A stretch of DNA of 6,209 bases, from contig CABUAP010000078.1 of assembly GCA_902489675.1 (NCBI GenBank), positions 1-6,209 of the forward strand, read 5' to 3'. The translations under genes were made by a program, and so were the position numbers. The DNA comes from an uncultured Azospirillum sp. Its GTDB lineage: Bacteria > Pseudomonadota > Alphaproteobacteria > RF32 > CAG-239. The notes below the pieces were generated by a model, which made no database searches, was not told the DNA's origin, and was given only the letters and a program-made list of their open reading frames with translations. This document shows positions 5,999-6,209 of this stretch, piece after piece (position 1 is the first letter of the stretch; every line of letters begins with the position of its first letter).

Positions 5999-6209
5999 AT
6001 GCTGCAGAATATTAAAATTTCCCGGCCGGACAGGCTTTTGCAAAAAAGACTGATCGGATTGGCGTATGCTTTGGTTGCTCTGACCGCTTCGCTGATCATA
6101 TCCATTCTTGTTCCGCAGCATCTGATTTTATTTTTATGTCTGACCGCGGCAATTACCTTATTTGCTTTGGTGTTGTCGTTGCTCACCTTAAAAGCCGGGG
6201 AAAAGGCCA
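5999..6209 (+). CDS. Membrane protein of unknown function, N-terminal fragment (3' end outside window)
   Basis: An open frame starts at ATG 5999 and runs to the window edge, giving 70 complete codons. The protein begins with a basic segment (MLQNIKISRPDRLLQKR) followed by two hydrophobic stretches, about residues 19-40 (GLAYALVALTASLIISILVP) and 42-65 (start HLILFLCLTAAI), with a short Pro-Gln-His turn between. After them comes a charged KAGEKA stretch, suggesting a helical hairpin with both ends on the same, probably cytoplasmic, side by the positive-inside rule. I do not recognise the family. A two-helix start would fit a sensor kinase, a cyclase or a small integral membrane protein, but nothing here decides between them. 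AGGA (5984-5987), overlapping the pgm stop, is a possible ribosome-binding site with a rather long 11-nt spacer. The 13-nt gap suggests co-transcription with pgm. Confidence 0.65.
   Translation, partial: MLQNIKISRPDRLLQKRLIGLAYALVALTASLIISILVPQHLILFLCLTAAITLFALVLSLLTLKAGEKA

Noticed and set aside
1..6209. Search for CRISPR repeats, tRNA or rRNA genes, insertion sequences, toxin-antitoxin or defence genes
   Set aside because: No spaced direct repeats, tRNA-like cloverleaf, transposase or short toxin-antitoxin pair was seen; the window is accounted for by housekeeping genes and short spacers.

Overview
This window looks like ordinary chromosomal sequence from an alphaproteobacterium. The strongest taxonomic pointer is a MipZ-type ParA ATPase, a family known mainly from Alphaproteobacteria. 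It lies directly behind a D-alanyl-D-alanine carboxypeptidase with a C-terminal SPOR domain, an architecture also common in that class. Coding regions look roughly balanced in base composition and the spacers are AT-rich. That would fit an uncultured or host-associated lineage rather than a high-GC free-living one, but this placement is inference and I cannot name a genus.

Layout, all genes on the + strand: (1) 2-772, the 3' part of accC (biotin carboxylase), closed by a strong hairpin/T-run terminator at 787-819. (2) 773-977, an AT-rich spacer with a TATAAT box inside a dyad, leading into nhaA (978-2114, Na+/H+ antiporter), which has its own terminator at 2127-2157; nhaA is therefore probably a single-gene unit. 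(3) 2238-3434, an exported PBP5-like carboxypeptidase with a SPOR domain, followed 3 nt later by mipZ (3438-4232). The pair looks like a two-gene cell-division operon joining peptidoglycan trimming at the septum with Z-ring placement. (4) 4233-4368, a spacer with an 8-bp-arm dyad and promoter-like hexamers, then pgm (4369-5985, phosphoglucomutase) with the best Shine-Dalgarno sequence in the window. (5) From 5999 to the window edge, the start of a membrane protein with two predicted helices, function unrecognised, 13 nt after pgm and probably co-transcribed with it.

Functionally the genes are housekeeping: fatty-acid synthesis (AccC), ion and pH homeostasis (NhaA), wall and division control (carboxypeptidase and MipZ), and the glucose-1-phosphate/glucose-6-phosphate branch point feeding polysaccharide synthesis (Pgm). 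No RNA gene, mobile element, CRISPR array or defence system is visible, and no clearly new system was found. The points most worth checking are the carboxypeptidase-SPOR/mipZ pairing, the two promoter-proximal dyads, the divergent NhaA motifs, a two-residue change in the AccC nucleotide-binding loop, and the unidentified membrane protein at the 3' edge.
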